64,000 nucleotides of DNA from Imbricaverruca yamaguchii (lineage: Eukaryota > Arthropoda > Thecostraca > Neoverrucidae): positions 62,001-126,000 of the forward strand of contig JAOTOL010001149.1 of assembly GCA_034440575.1 (NCBI GenBank). Reading direction: 5' to 3'. Below, in pieces: positions 11,560 through 22,891 of this stretch. Below the pieces are notes generated by a model that saw nothing but the letters and a program-made list of their open reading frames with translations, searched no databases and was not told the DNA's origin. Both the position numbers and the translations under genes were made by a program. Every line of letters starts with the position of its first letter. Positions within the stretch are counted from its first letter, which is position 1.

Positions 11560-12261
11560 GAGTGCGAAATAGATAAAATAAATATTGCAATATATTTTAG
11601 AGTAGTCATGGGGATATTTCGAGCTGAAAGGTATCAGTTACAGCAGGGAGACAAAAGTGTCCTGCAGCAAGAACTGCACTATTTTGCATAATACACTATT
11701 CATAGTAAAATTAGGTCCCATGCGTAATAACCAAAATTAATATTTTTGTTTAAAAGACAATCTCTGTGTTCTTATGACCCATGTCACAATTTTGTGGGCC
11801 ATCCCAATGCAAATTATCAGTTTTATCCCCTTTTATCCTTAAAGTGCCACCCTACGTTCCATGCCTGTGCACAATATTCCAAGTGGGGATGTGCATAGGC
11901 TAAGTAAAATGATTTCATATCTTACTTCCTCATATTTCACACTGCTAATGATTCCTGGCATCTGAATTGCCTGGTTCCTGGCTAAGTTACATTGCTATTC
12001 TGCTCCGAGATCACATAACACACACTTACATGTGTAAATATTCACCCTATTCAATGACAATCAGTTAATTATTTCCCAGTGCACATGTAAATGTTACACA
12101 TCCAGGTCCCTGATGCATGACCTTATGCTTATCACAGTTAAAAGGCACTTTCCATTAATCACTCCACATTTTTATGTTCTTGAAGTCTGGCTGAATATTA
12201 CTAGGTTAGTCATGCTACCCATTCTGACCAGTGTGATGTCATTAAATTTAAGCACCATATT
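11560..12261. other. Alpha-SNAP intron 1, unassigned
   Basis: AT-rich, no supported feature. Confidence 0.4.
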
Positions 12262-12840
12262 CATGAAGACATAAAGACATGAAAGATCAGTGCAACTATG
12301 AGCTGCAACTATTCTTGGTTGCACTCTGAACACGCAACCAGTTGCCCACCAAATCTGTTGATCAGCCCTCCCTGGAATACTGAAAAACAAGCCCTCTATT
12401 CTTATGATTGCATATGCTGTTTTTTAAAGATGTTCAATGTGCTGCTACTGACACTGGTTTCTGGCAGCTGGTTCCAGTGTTCTATTACCCTGTTGGTGAA
12501 GAAAGACTGTCTTAATCTTGGCCTACTGTGGTTAACTTTAATTTTGAATTGATGACCTCTAATTGCATCATCTCCCTTACCTCAATATTGTTCACAAATA
12601 TGAAAAGAGAAGCAGGCCTAGAATGGAATTTTGTGGCACCTCACTCAGAACATCATTGTGTTTAGGTTTGCATCAAGTCAACAATCCTATGTTTCCTTGT
12701 CCCTAACCATGCTTCAATCCAGTCAAGAACTGTTCCATCAATATTGTGGTGCTCCAGCTGTTAAATTAGATGCTTGTGGGAAACATGTTGAATTAGATGC
12801 TGGTCATAACAGGCTTCCTTCTAGCACTTCTCACAGCTGA
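12262..12840 (-). mobile_element. Fragment of a CR1-type LINE (RT piece joined to 3' end)
   Basis: The minus strand from about 12570 down to 12262 closely matches the 3' end of the two long CR1 copies: the HWNQLPE-encoding region, AGGGAGGGCTGAT stop region, GGTGGGCAACTGGTT and the terminal TTTATGTC-type octamer repeat. Between 12840 and 12590 a decayed reverse-transcriptase piece (HNIDGTVLDWIEAWLGTRKH, then IFVNNIE) is joined to it, so the middle of ORF2 is deleted. Older than the long copies, as its RT part is much diverged. Confidence 0.85.
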
Positions 12841-13389
12841 CATGCCTGACAAGGCACCAACATGGGACCTGACAATAGCTTTTCACACTGCATTTCATTC
12901 AGCGAGATCTAAAACTTATAATTGCCTCGACTAAATTTAGAATCAGTGTCCTATGGTTCCCTCCATTTTCATCAATTAAAAAAACATGCATTATTATCAT
13001 AACATGACATAACCCAACATAGGTAAACTTGCCTTGCAAGAACAGTGTAAAATAATTGACAATTTGGCCTGGAAATTCACAGTTAATGGAATTGTGCTAT
13101 TTCATCCTTGCCTTAGGTTTTTACCATTTTGCCACATGATGTGTGGGCAGTCATTATACACACAACAGCTAAGTAATGTAAAATGCATGTGACTGAAGTG
13201 AAATGTATATCACAATAGCATTCTGCTTGTTTAATCCTCCAGTGGAGATCCTTTATTTTCTTCCAATCTTTCACTATTCCCAAGCAACTTCTTTCTTAAT
13301 CCACACAGTTAATGGTGAAGTAATTCTAGGACACTGTGCAAGAAAGCAAATGATTTAAAAAAATGAAAACTTCCAATTGTTTTTTCCCT

Positions 13390-13570
13390 TAAACCATTTC
13401 AAATTATGAAAACCTAACATAACCAAACCTAACCTAACCTGGCCTGAACTGTTTTTCAAGAAGGCTCATTTTGTGGATTTTCTGTTCTCAATTTTGAAAA
13501 TACATTTTTTAACTTATTGTGAAAGCCTAACCTAAACTAACATAACCCAGCCTAACATAGACAGGCTTAA
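13390..13570. repeat. AACCT/AACAT-rich patch
   Basis: Loose runs of AACCTAACATAACC-type words, including AACCTAACCTAACCT near 13420-13440 and a second cluster near 13525-13560. Such words resemble the arthropod TTAGG telomere repeat but are interrupted and short, so this is an interstitial simple repeat and not a telomere. Confidence 0.6.
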
Positions 13571-14370
13571 CACATTGTATGCTTCACCGAGGTGAAAATA
13601 TGTGCAAAGCTTTTCTTGCAAGTCACCTTAATCTGCAATAATACCCAAATAAGTAAAATGTAGGTCAACAAATAAACATGAACGAATAATGAAATTGAAA
13701 AACTATGAATAAATAATAAAAACATTTCTGCATGCACTTGTGTGCATAATCAGCCAGCTCATACTGCTGCACACTGACAAAACCTGAATGCCATACTGTG
13801 CAGACTGGCACTTAACCTACCATGGGGAGGAGGGGGGATCCAAACACATTCTGTTTCCTGAACTTACCTTTGGATGTCTTCCACATCATGTTCGGCACAT
13901 AAATAACAAAAAGATGATGGTATTCATAAATGATTGAGCTGTCTCTACCAAAATATGAAGATTCACACAAAATTCACAGTCACCATTTTAGGCTTTGAAC
14001 AGCAGTTGGCTTAAAGAAAGGGAACAACTTTAAATATTTTTAAATTGCATCACCATTTGTTAGTGGCTGCTAATAATCTGCACCACAACAGCTACTGTGA
14101 GGTAATCCTGCACAACATTTTTGTGCTCAGAATATAGCACATTACAAAATAATTATCAGATTTAAAGTTGCTTTTTGAAAATGATTACAGGATTTTCATT
14201 GGAAGGAACTATTTGAATATGGATATCTTGTTCACTATTGTGTTTAGTAAACACAGTACAATTACTGGTTCAGCCATGCAGAAGCAGCAGTGGAGCTACT
14301 TGCTACATCATGCCAGTGCTCAGAAACCCCATCTCTTCCCCTAGGCCACATAATAGAATATCAATCTTAC

Positions 14371-14459
14371 CCGAACAATGAGCCAAAGAATCCTTTGGAA
14401 GAACTCAGCTTCCTCTCTGCTTCCTGCATCAGCTGTACTGCTTTTTGTTCGTCACCCAT
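14371..14459 (-). CDS. NAPA: Alpha-SNAP, first coding exon with start codon
   Basis: Encodes MGDEQKAVQLMQEAERKL and SSSKGFFGSLFG, ending in phase 2 before the donor GTAAGA. This is the typical N-terminus of alpha-SNAP; the FFGSLFG loop is the hydrophobic membrane-contacting loop of the family. Alpha-SNAP is a cytosolic adaptor that coats the SNARE bundle and recruits NSF, whose ATPase activity disassembles cis-SNARE complexes after membrane fusion. The start is chosen because it is the family start and no better upstream Met is visible. The five exons here give about 246 of the roughly 295 residues usual for the family. The coding unit spans at least 12.1 kb and shows no lesion. Confidence 0.95.
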
Positions 14460-15040
14460 GTTTTTACTCCTAAGCACTTTATATAGGTAGAAAGTGTTAT
14501 TCTTAATTCTTAATAACTGCGTAATAAAATAACGGCTGCAAGAGTAGTGCTCAGCTTATGCATTTGACACCAATATGCATAAAGCCGCTGGTCGTTCTCC
14601 AAAGCTAGAAGTGAATAGTAGTCGCACTAATGAGATTACTGTTCAGAAACGCAAGTTGCTATCGAAGCCCGTTCGTATCACCCATGTTGCCCAATTCCCA
14701 AGGAATTCCCAACCCCCGAATCGCTCTGATTCACACAACGGTAGAGTTCTTGGCTATCTTGGGTAGAACTGGGTAGAATGACGTAGACGGGTAATCATAA
14801 CAACGACGCATTCGTATTCGCATTCAACATATTATTCGATTTTGTGTACCATCATAATAGGATGAAATTATCCCAGTACATAGCCAATATTTTCCCGAAC
14901 ATATTTCTAGAGCCGTTCGACAGCACACCGAATCGTTTGACCTTCAGAGGTCACCAAGTTCGTGGTGTTGTTTATATATACTTTTGAGGTGGCAATTGCC
15001 CACATTAATGTTGGCTTTGCCCCTCCCCAAAAGGCAACTT
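14460..15040. other. Upstream of the alpha-SNAP start
   Basis: Should contain the 5' UTR and promoter of the minus-strand gene, but I can identify neither a TATA box nor an initiator with confidence. A 63-codon plus-strand ORF at 14575-14766 is not recognised. Confidence 0.4.
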
Positions 15041-16453
15041 TTAACACGCGCCCTGTAGCCTGTTTCATAAAGCAAAATTCGGTGTAAGTAGTAAGTAGTA
15101 AGTAGTAAGTAGTAAAAACGTTTATGAAACAGGCTACTGGAAGGGGGGGGGGGGAAATCCGCCCACCCCTCCGGTTTTTCGTAGATAGCTCCAGATTTTT
15201 CCGGCCGATTTACGCCATTGTTTGTGTACCTCCTAATAAATGACTGGCGCGTTGTTTAAAGTAAGAAAAATGAAAATCGACCGAAATTTTTTTTCGAGTT
15301 AGGAGTCGCTTAGGTCAAAAATATTATCAGCGCCGCTAATGCGCTTCCCGTATATTAACAAAAAGGAAGTGTTCTTGGCTACACTAGCGACTTGTTTGGT
15401 GTACATTGTAATGCTATATTATTTCAAAGTCACGTCAGGTCACCGAGGTCAGGTCAGGTCAAGTTTATGACAAGCTAACTCAAGCCCTGGAGGCGGGGGG
15501 GGGGATGGTTAAATCCGCCCACCCATCCGATTTTTCGTACATAGCTCCATCTTGTCCCGGTCGATGCCAGCCATTTTTTTGCGTACCTACTTGGAAATGA
15601 CAGGCGCATTACTTGAAGTAAGAAAAATGAAGATCGGTCGATAACTTTTCTTGTTAAGGGCCGTTAAAGTAAAAACAATTCGCAGCGCCAGAACACAAAA
15701 ATCGGCGCTGATGCGCTTGCCGTATATTGGCAAAAGGGAAGTGTTCTTGACAATACTAGCGATTTGATGCATATTGTTATGATATATCATTTAAAAGTCA
15801 TGTTAGGTCGCCGAGGTCAAGTCAGGTCAAGTTCGTGACAGGCTAATGGAACCAAACTTGGTCAACTGGAATGTGTCATAAATGCAAATGACTGTCATGC
15901 GATTGATGTCACTTTACTTGTTACTCCCTACACATCCCGAAATCTACTATCTGTCATTGTGTGCCTAAGCGTTTCCATACTTTATTCATGCATTTCACTC
16001 CTTTTTTGCGAAGCCGATTGTGCCGAGCCGCCGAACGGAGGAGTCGGGTTGAGAGCCCGGTTCCGGTAACCGGAGCAGGTAATGACCTACTAAAGTGCCA
16101 CTATGTAGGTGATCTCACGTCAAATGGCAGATCTGACATCTGTATTGCATCATTAGTAATGTCCAAAACATCATTAATGTAAATTTTGGAGCATTTAGAC
16201 ACAATCACAGCGATCTATAACAATGACAAGCCAATCCACGCAAAACCAGTAAATATTGCTATTTTGACCACATTTGACCTTGAAGATATTGACCTAAGGT
16301 CATGAAATTTGCACACAATACATTTCACTATCTTGTCAATCCAATCTGCGAATTTCGTTGCTCTAGCCTCAGTAGGAGCCGCGATCATAGGGGGCGGAAT
16401 CCGCCCCCCTCCAGTGCGCGTAATTTCCCGTGGCACTCCAGTGCGCGTCTTAG
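15041..16453 (+). mobile_element. TTAA-flanked non-autonomous element, copy 1
   Basis: Starts TTAACACGCGCCCTG (interrupted by a nested 81-bp MITE) and ends CTCCAGTGCGCGTC-TTAG; the other copies end in GCGCGTGTTAA. Inside are two diverged tandem units of about 350-370 bp, each beginning with a CCTGGAGGGGGG-like block and GAAATCCGCCCACCC, followed by TTTTTCGTA.ATA.CTCCA, GATGCGCTTCCCGTATAT and an AGGTCA-rich stretch. A unique 3' part of about 600 bp follows (ACTTGGTCAACTGGAATGTG, GCCGAGCCGCC, TTGACCTAAGGTCAT). No long ORF is present, so it must rely on a transposase supplied in trans. The TTAA target suggests a piggyBac-like or other TTAA-specific enzyme, which is inference. Confidence 0.85.
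15056..15136. mobile_element. 81-bp MITE nested in the TTAA element
   Basis: Terminal inverted repeat TAGCCTGTTTCATAAA / TTTATGAAACAGGCTA, with four or more GTAAGTA steps in the middle. It is bracketed by CTG (15053-15055 and 15137-15139), and removing it restores the continuous end sequence seen in the other copies of the host element. So the insertion and its 3-bp target duplication are directly visible. Confidence 0.85.
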
Positions 16454-16628
16454 GCATGACATTTACCAAAGGCAATGTTGCCCAGAAAACGTGGGTACAT
16501 TGTCATACTATGTATGCTTGTTGTAAGTTCGTCCGTAAAAGGACAGACAAACATTCAGGTCGGTAATAATTGAAGAGGACGAGGCTGTGAAGTCCGATTG
16601 CTAAGATTACATTGAATATTGAAATGAA

Positions 16629-16641
16629 TTGCAAACACACA

Positions 16642-16690
<49 letters not shown>

Positions 16691-16696
16691 ACACAC

Positions 16697-16792
<96 letters not shown>

Positions 16793-16797
16793 GTATA
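16629..16797. repeat. Compound microsatellite (AC)n(AT)n(GTAT)n
   Basis: About 65 bases of AC/CA repeats, then about 80 bases of TA repeats, then three GTAT steps. Overlapping ORFs on both strands are artefacts of the repeat. Confidence 0.97.
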
Positions 16798-16851
16798 TAT
16801 TGCCTGAGAATGTGTTCACGGGAAGCTATCCACTCCTTCATCACCATCATA

Positions 16852-17363
16852 ACACCGCTAACAGGGCTGATGATAAACAGCTAGATAACTAGCTGTGTAT
16901 AAAATCCATATCCAGGCTCAATATTCGGCCGGAAATATCCGACGCCCAAATGTATGCATTTACCAAGAAAAAACTTCACGTATCAGCCTGTTCGTGAAGT
17001 CAAGTAAAAGTTCCAATTCTTTCTGGCGCACGTGATACAAATAATGACATGTCTGGACTTCACATGAATTGATTGATTTGGCGTAAATATAACCACTTGA
17101 CGTTCAGGTCTCAAGGTAGTTAAGGTCTTTGGTAAGTATGATGCATCAGTTCGGTAGCATACAATATTCAGTAGTCGCTCGTATATTCATCTGAAAGCGG
17201 AGTGAACCAAGGATGCGGAGCCAGAGCCGGAGCCGGAGCCGCCGGGACATTTTACTCGGAGCCGGAGTCGGAGACAGAGCCGTCAAGAGCAGGGCGGCTC
17301 CGACTCCGAAAGAGATGTAAATGAAACAAAATTAGCAAACGTGAAATGAACACATTATACCGA
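16852..17363 (+). repeat. Dispersed repeat with GGAGCC-rich segment, copy 1
   Basis: About 510 bases from ACACCGCTAACAGGGC to GAACACATTATACC, present in inverted orientation at 63484-64000 with strong similarity throughout (for example AAACAGCTAG, AAGGTCTTTGGTAAGTATGA and a (GGAGCC)n core). No ORF. A short AACAAAATTAGCAAACGTG block follows the GGAGCC core in both. Class unknown; no terminal repeats are visible and the second copy runs off the window. Confidence 0.85.
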
Positions 17364-17677
17364 TGTCCAAAGCATCATTAATGCCAATTTTGGAGCATTG
17401 AAACACAATCACAGCGATCCATAACAATCACAAGGCAAGGCACGCAAAACCAGAAATTTTTGTTATTTTGACCTCATTTGACCTTGAAGATATTGACCTA
17501 AGGTCATAAACTTTGCGTACAACAGAGTTCACTATCGTGCCCATCCACCCTGGGAATTTCGTTGCTCTAGCCTTCATAGAAGCTGAGATCTTAGGGGGTG
17601 AGTGGTGGGGGGTGGGGGGCGGAATCCGCCCCCTCCAGTGCGCGTTGTTTTCAGAGGCTCTCCAGGGTGCGTGTTAA
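17364..17677 (+). mobile_element. TTAA element, 5'-truncated copy 4
   Basis: Matches the last roughly 310 bases of the element: GATGTCCAAAGCATCATTAA, the TTGACCTTGAAGATATTGAC block, GGGGGCGGAATCCGCC and the doubled terminal motif ending CCAGGGTGCGTG-TTAA at 17677. The 5' part is missing, joined directly to the GGAGCC repeat. Confidence 0.85.
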
Positions 17678-19620
17678 CATGGAACCTCATGGAGTGTCCT
17701 CCCAATCCATTTGGACCTGCCCATTCATGTGCTTACCCTTGATGTATTTAGCATCCCACCTTCATGTATTTCCGTCCTCTCCAATAATTTTCATAAGTCA
17801 ACACCGGTGGATGAAGGTGACCATGTAAGCGTTCCGAGCAAATCTTAGACACCTCATTTATATTCGTTTGTGTACATGTTACAAGTTTATCAACGGTAAG
17901 TTATTCAATGCATTCCAAGGAGGCACTATATTGCGAAGAATGTGGGATCAATGTCATTCATTGATCCTTAACCTGAGCAGCCTTTCCGGTCAGATTTTCA
18001 CACACCTTCTCGTGGGGGGGGGGGGGGAGGGTGACGGCGGTTAGCAACCCCCTCTAAAATCCGAACTAAGCATTCACGACTTACATTATGTTTTTGGCTC
18101 TGAGGATTCTGGGGATATATGAAAAACAAAATTGATTTGGAATGAGAAAAGGACAGTGAAATCGACTAGGGCTTTAATTTTGTATTCGGGAAGATATTGG
18201 CTATGTGCTGTGCGATTGTCATCCCATCCTGAGAACCGCCAAATATCTAACTAGTCGCTATGTAGCGGAGCACGCCCGCCAGCCATCTAGCGGCCGGGTG
18301 AAGACTCAGCTATTGGTGACCGCGCGCTCGCCATCTAGCATCTCATAACTTGTCGTTCGCTCTCTTGACGCTAGATGTCAGCGTAGTGATTTACGTATCC
18401 AGGTCCGTTTCATCTCATTTCTCCGTTCATCTCCAATGCTCTGTGTCCAGTAGCCATCTGAGATAATAGCTTTCCACTTTACTGAGCCATGTCTAGAACA
18501 CACTTTTCTGTGTGTTCTAGTCCGCGTGAATTGCCGCTATGTCGTCATGTCAATACAGAGTTCTCGTGCACCATTCTGGCGAGTGGTTTGAGGGGTAATC
18601 CGGGGCACCGACGGTGACACGCGTTACCGTCACCGCGGAATCCTATTTCTTTCTCTTTCTGTCCTAAGGGAGATATCTGGACCGCACTGAGGGGAAGGTA
18701 CAGCCGAGCTGTGCACCTTCCAGGTGTTATTTGACAACGACGTCTCCCTGTAGCTTTCCCAGATCCTTTACGACTATCCACGCAACCACAGGCGCTACAG
18801 CTATATGCTTAGACGACATTGGGGGTGAGGGGAAGTGATTTTTAGGGGTGCCGGACCATAATGGTCATGTGCGCCGCCTTTAAATTGAGTAGGTTTCATG
18901 CGTGTCTTTGAAGCGACTGCTTGCAAGCAAAGCGCAGGCACGTGTATATTTACGTTAAGGAAGCTTTACGTTATAGTGTGTGTGATGTTATTAGGTGCTG
19001 AAGGCTGGGTTGGGACATCTCCCTGATGTCGAAATGGTTTTAGTTTTACTTCGCTCCTTAATAGTCACCACAACGTCGGATTGCTCATATTTCCTTTAAA
19101 TTCGCACAAAGGTAGTCCTCGATGCCCCGATTGCCAGGCTCATCAGAGCGAATTGGTTATGCTCATAAACCGCTTGGTTACTCGAGGTCAGATGTCACCG
19201 TCACCGAATGTCAGAGGTTATGGAAGACGAACTACTCAGCCTTGTCTCAAAATTTTGCACACGAATAGCCCTCGACTTGGGGATCATCTGGAATGCATAG
19301 AAGGGTGACGTCAGGATCCCATCCGTTACCATGGTGACCAGAGATGGATCCAGGTATTGCTTTGGGGAGGCATGTCCTGAGGCGCCACTGCGAAAGTACA
19401 TGATGGAGCGCCTTTGCCTTCCGAAGGGCGCCTTTGACCGACCAATTGAATCTTGAGCATTCCCGGAGGGGCGCCTTTTTAAAGGGGCACCTTTTCCCCC
19501 AGAGGGGTGCTCTGGTTGAAAAAAATCGAGGCGTGCACTCGGGCCTTTCCACAGGGACGTCTTTTCCCGGCCAGGGGAGGGGCGCGCACTTCCCATGGGG
19601 CACATGGGTGCACTATGTGC
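17678..19620. other. Unassigned intergenic stretch
   Basis: Contains a G-run near 18015, repeated GCCATCTAGC words near 18270-18380, and a GGGCGCC-rich segment at 19370-19600 that looks like old repeat sequence. No coding feature is recognised. Confidence 0.4.
18493..18520. repeat. Perfect 11-bp hairpin
   Basis: CTAGAACACAC and its reverse complement GTGTGTTCTAG, separated by the 6-base loop TTTTCT. No associated gene; function unknown. Confidence 0.8.
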
Positions 19621-19624
19621 GCCT

Positions 19625-19830
19625 ACCCCTTGTCGTCCTCAGTAGCGACGTTTGCCTGGCGCCTGATTTGAGGTCGACACGCTGGGGTTTTCGTGCCAAG
19701 AGGCTCCGCATCAGCACTCTGGGGATAGAGCTGGGCGCTGGTGGGTCAGTGGTCCGTCCGCGCCGCCAGAAGTTGATTGGTCTGTGCCGTGCCAAAATGC
19801 CCAAGTTCGGGCCTTAACGATCGATTGCAT
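19625..19830 (+). repeat. GC-rich dispersed repeat, copy 1
   Basis: Shares GCCTGGCGCCTGAT, CACGCTGG.GTTTTCG, GAGGCTCC and GTCTGT.G with 26365-26580 in the same orientation. The two degenerate copies flank CR1 copy 1 at unequal distances. Class unknown. Confidence 0.6.
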
Positions 19831-20909
19831 TCGGTGGCAGCGATGGGGTGCAGCTCTCGTGTTGGCCAACTTGCCTGGCATAAGTCAACCAATTCGATTG
19901 GGCGTGTGGACGTGACTTTGTGTATGCTAAGCGTGCTACTGGCCCCCTGATCCCCAAAGCAGGCTGAATTTAGCTATTGGGCCTATGGGCGTACACTAGA
20001 AATAAATGGTTTTGTGGGAAGTTCTTGCCATCGAAGATGTCATCTCCCCACACACACCTCAACCAACTCCATAGTGAACGGGTGCTGCGGCTGCCGGGTC
20101 GGGCAGAGCAGTCTCTCTATCTTCATCCGACTGTAGCGATGTACAGCAACAGTTGTGACTTCGCTCAGCACGACGCAGGAGCTCAGCCACGTGTCCAACA
20201 GGATTGTGAGCCCTGGTGGCGAGCGGCCACGCGCAAGATGCACGGCTTCGGCAGAATGGGTGCATGACCAGGTTCAGATGCGGTTGAGGCCGCTGATGTC
20301 GCCTAGCCGTCTGCAGTCTGCAGCAAGACGTCTTCAGTTCGAAGCTGTCTGGGTGCCAGCTGATTAATGACGTCATGGTGCATTGCGTGACAAAGCGAAA
20401 CCGCAGTGACAACCTGGCGTGCAGCGCGGGGAAGGGCTTCACTGCGTCGGCCGACGAGCTTCTGTCGCTTAACTGAATGGGCGACACCTTATGAACTTGG
20501 TTTGGGCAGTGCCAAAATGTCTGCCCAAGATGACCTAGATGACCTTTTCGATGACTAAAGCTTCCCCGAAGAGCATTTGCCGTCTAGTGTACGCATATAG
20601 GCCCAGTGGTTAAGTTTCGGCCTGAAGATTGGGGGGGGGTAGAGGAAGAGGAGAAATCGATGATCGAGTGAGCCAACTCGACGATCGATGGAACCGAATA
20701 AATGATCGAGGGGCACAGTGGCCCCTTACCATATACAAAGCCACAGCCATGCTCACTTGATCACTTCAGTTTGCCGCCAGCTCTCAAGGTGGAAGGACGC
20801 GCCCCCGAGCTCCAGGTTTCCAGATAAGTCGCTGCAGAACAGGGCAGTACTCTAGTCTAAGCTGTGGATAGGTGCTTAGCAATTACTTCTCTTATTATAT
20901 TTCATTAGG
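19831..20909. other. Unassigned; GC-rich segment at 20040-20490
   Basis: A GC-rich patch with open frames on both strands lies at 20040-20490, but no protein family is recognised and frames are interrupted. ATCGATGATCGAG-type short repeats occur near 20650-20710. Confidence 0.35.
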
Positions 20910-21110
20910 TTTTATCTTATAAGCATTTTCGTAGCACGCAAACTATACTATATTAACCTAGCGACGCCGCAGGACGCCATCTTTGGCTTCGGCGTGTTCT
21001 CGACTCTTCGATTTCTGTAGTAGGAGATATTACAAGTGTGTAGATTTGATAAGTACATTAGACAACATTCATACTATCCTAACATACTTTATTTATTTTT
21101 TGGTGTGCAT

Positions 21111-21760
21111 AGTGTGTTTGGTGTTGAAGTTTAAGATAGTTTAATTAGAAGTAAGTTGGGGGTATTCATAAGTGCTGTGTGACTGTTCATTTTTCTGTCT
21201 AACCATAAGTGATATCAAAGGGATATTTATATAGTTGTCTACTTGTGCGGAAGACAATTAGATTAGACATCTTGTTTAGTTATTTAATTTATTTAAAAAA
21301 ACAAAACAAAACAAAAAAACAAACAATTGTTTAATAGTTTCTGCTTTTCTTGAGGCACTCAGATATTTAACTGACAGTATAGGAGGTAGCGCTTTATAGT
21401 GAATGATAGTTAGCTTTTTTGTCGGTTGTTTAGCAAGTGTGTTTGGTGTTGAAGTTTAAGATAGTTTAATTAGTAGTAAGTTGGGGGTATTCATAAGTGC
21501 TGTGTGACTGTTCATTTTTCTGTCTAGCCATAAGTGATATAAAAGGGATATTTATATAGTTGTCTACTTGTGCGGAAGACAATTAGATTAGACATCTTGT
21601 TTAGTTATTTAATTTATTTAAAAAGAAAACAAAACAAAAAAACAAACAATTGTTTAATAGTTTCTGCTTTTCTTGAGGCACTCAGATATTTAACTGACAG
21701 TATAGGAGGTAGCGATTTATAGTGAATGATAGTTAGCTTTTTTGTCGGTTGTTTAGCAAG
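21111..21760 (+). repeat. Tandem duplication of the CR1 5' UTR
   Basis: Two near-identical units, 21111-21437 and 21436-21760 (offset 325), each from AGTGTGTTTGGTGTTGAAG to GTCGGTTGTTTAGCAAG. Copy 2 has only one such unit plus a short 50-60 base partial duplication near 43090-43170. A repeated promoter unit is known from other LINEs; promoter function here is inference. Confidence 0.9.
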
Positions 21761-21815
21761 TTAATTTAGCAAGTTAATTTGAATCTAAATCTAGGCATAA
21801 GCTGCAGCGTTTAGG

Positions 21816-22770
21816 ATGGTTTCGACCAGGATGCAGGCACTAGAGGAAGAAATTAGGACCCTTAAGGCAGAGGTTTCCAACCTCAAGGCTGCCCTTGTTG
21901 CACAGGGTAGGCAAGATAAAGCAACAAGGGGTCAATCCGTAGCAGGGACATCATATGCCCAGGTGGTCGCAGGCCACCAGGTAGCTGAGGTTTCCCCTAC
22001 TGTGGAGGTGGCTGGGATCTCTCAAGAGGGGAGTGTTAATAGTGTTAATAGTGAACAGAGGAGGGGTAGTTCTGGTAGGTCACAGGAGGGGAAGTGGCAT
22101 GAGGTCAGGGGTGGAGGATTTGGAGACGCGAACCTAAGGAAAGGGTCAGTGAGTGGCAGGTGGCAGGTGGTAGGAGCGGGAGGAAGTGTAGCCGACCGGC
22201 CCAGCGGGCAGGCATAGTAACAACAAATATGTTCCAGGCATTGGATGACTGCCCCCAGGATAGCAATAGTAAGGAGTCAGTGCTGGTCATAGGAGACTCT
22301 CGTGTGCGTCATTTAGAGCGGGTATTTTGTAAAGGTAGGAGGGACAGGAGGTGCATCACCAGGCCTGGTGCCAAGGTGAAGGACCTGGTACCTGCGGTGG
22401 CACAGGTCACCAGTGATCACCAGTTTAACACAGTCATAGTGCATGTAGGGGTAAATAACATAGGTCATACTAGGAGCGAGGAGCTTCTGCGGGAGTACAG
22501 GGCCCTTCTGGCCACCCTGAAGGGTACCAATAGAGTGCTTGTAACAGGAATTTGGGCCTAGGGCTAGAGCCTCCCCTGAGTGGAGCTCTAGGGCACTGGC
22601 AGCTAACACCAGGGTAGGAAAGCTCTGCCAGGAGCTAGGTTTTACATTTGTAGACGAGTGGAGCAGGTTTTATGCATCGTGGGACCTCTATCAGAAGGAT
22701 GGCCTGCATTTTTCTGAGAAGGGGGTCCATGTGTTAGGCAAAGTATATGAGCATGTCCTTCAGGGAAACT
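21816..22770 (+). pseudogene. CR1 ORF1 (coiled coil + SGNH esterase), two frameshifts
   Basis: Starts MVSTRMQALEEEIRTLKAEV, a short N-terminal coiled coil, as in the intact 315-codon ORF1 of copy 2. A one-base loss in a G run near 22107 shifts the frame so that it stops at 22217; the esterase part continues in another frame (VLVIGDSRVRHLERVF, HVGVNNIG) until a one-base gain near 22553 shifts it again before DGLHFSEKGVHVLGK. The catalytic residues are still encoded, so decay is recent. Not expected to make a full protein. Confidence 0.9.
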
Positions 22771-22891
22771 AGGAAATGGGGTGGGGAGGGATGAAATTGT
22801 ATTGCCAACTCAGGAATATTCCAATAGTGTCAGCCAAGGCAATAGAACCTCAAAGTCTGCAAATAGGGACAGCAGCAACTCAAGGGGACAG

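Noticed and set aside
13390..13570. Telomeric TTAGG repeat
   Set aside because: Only short, interrupted AACCT words; interstitial simple sequence.
14575..14766. 63-codon plus-strand ORF upstream of alpha-SNAP as a divergently transcribed gene
   Set aside because: No recognisable domain, no splice signals and no RNA evidence.
18545..18781. 78-codon minus-strand ORF
   Set aside because: No domain recognised and no flanking gene structure.
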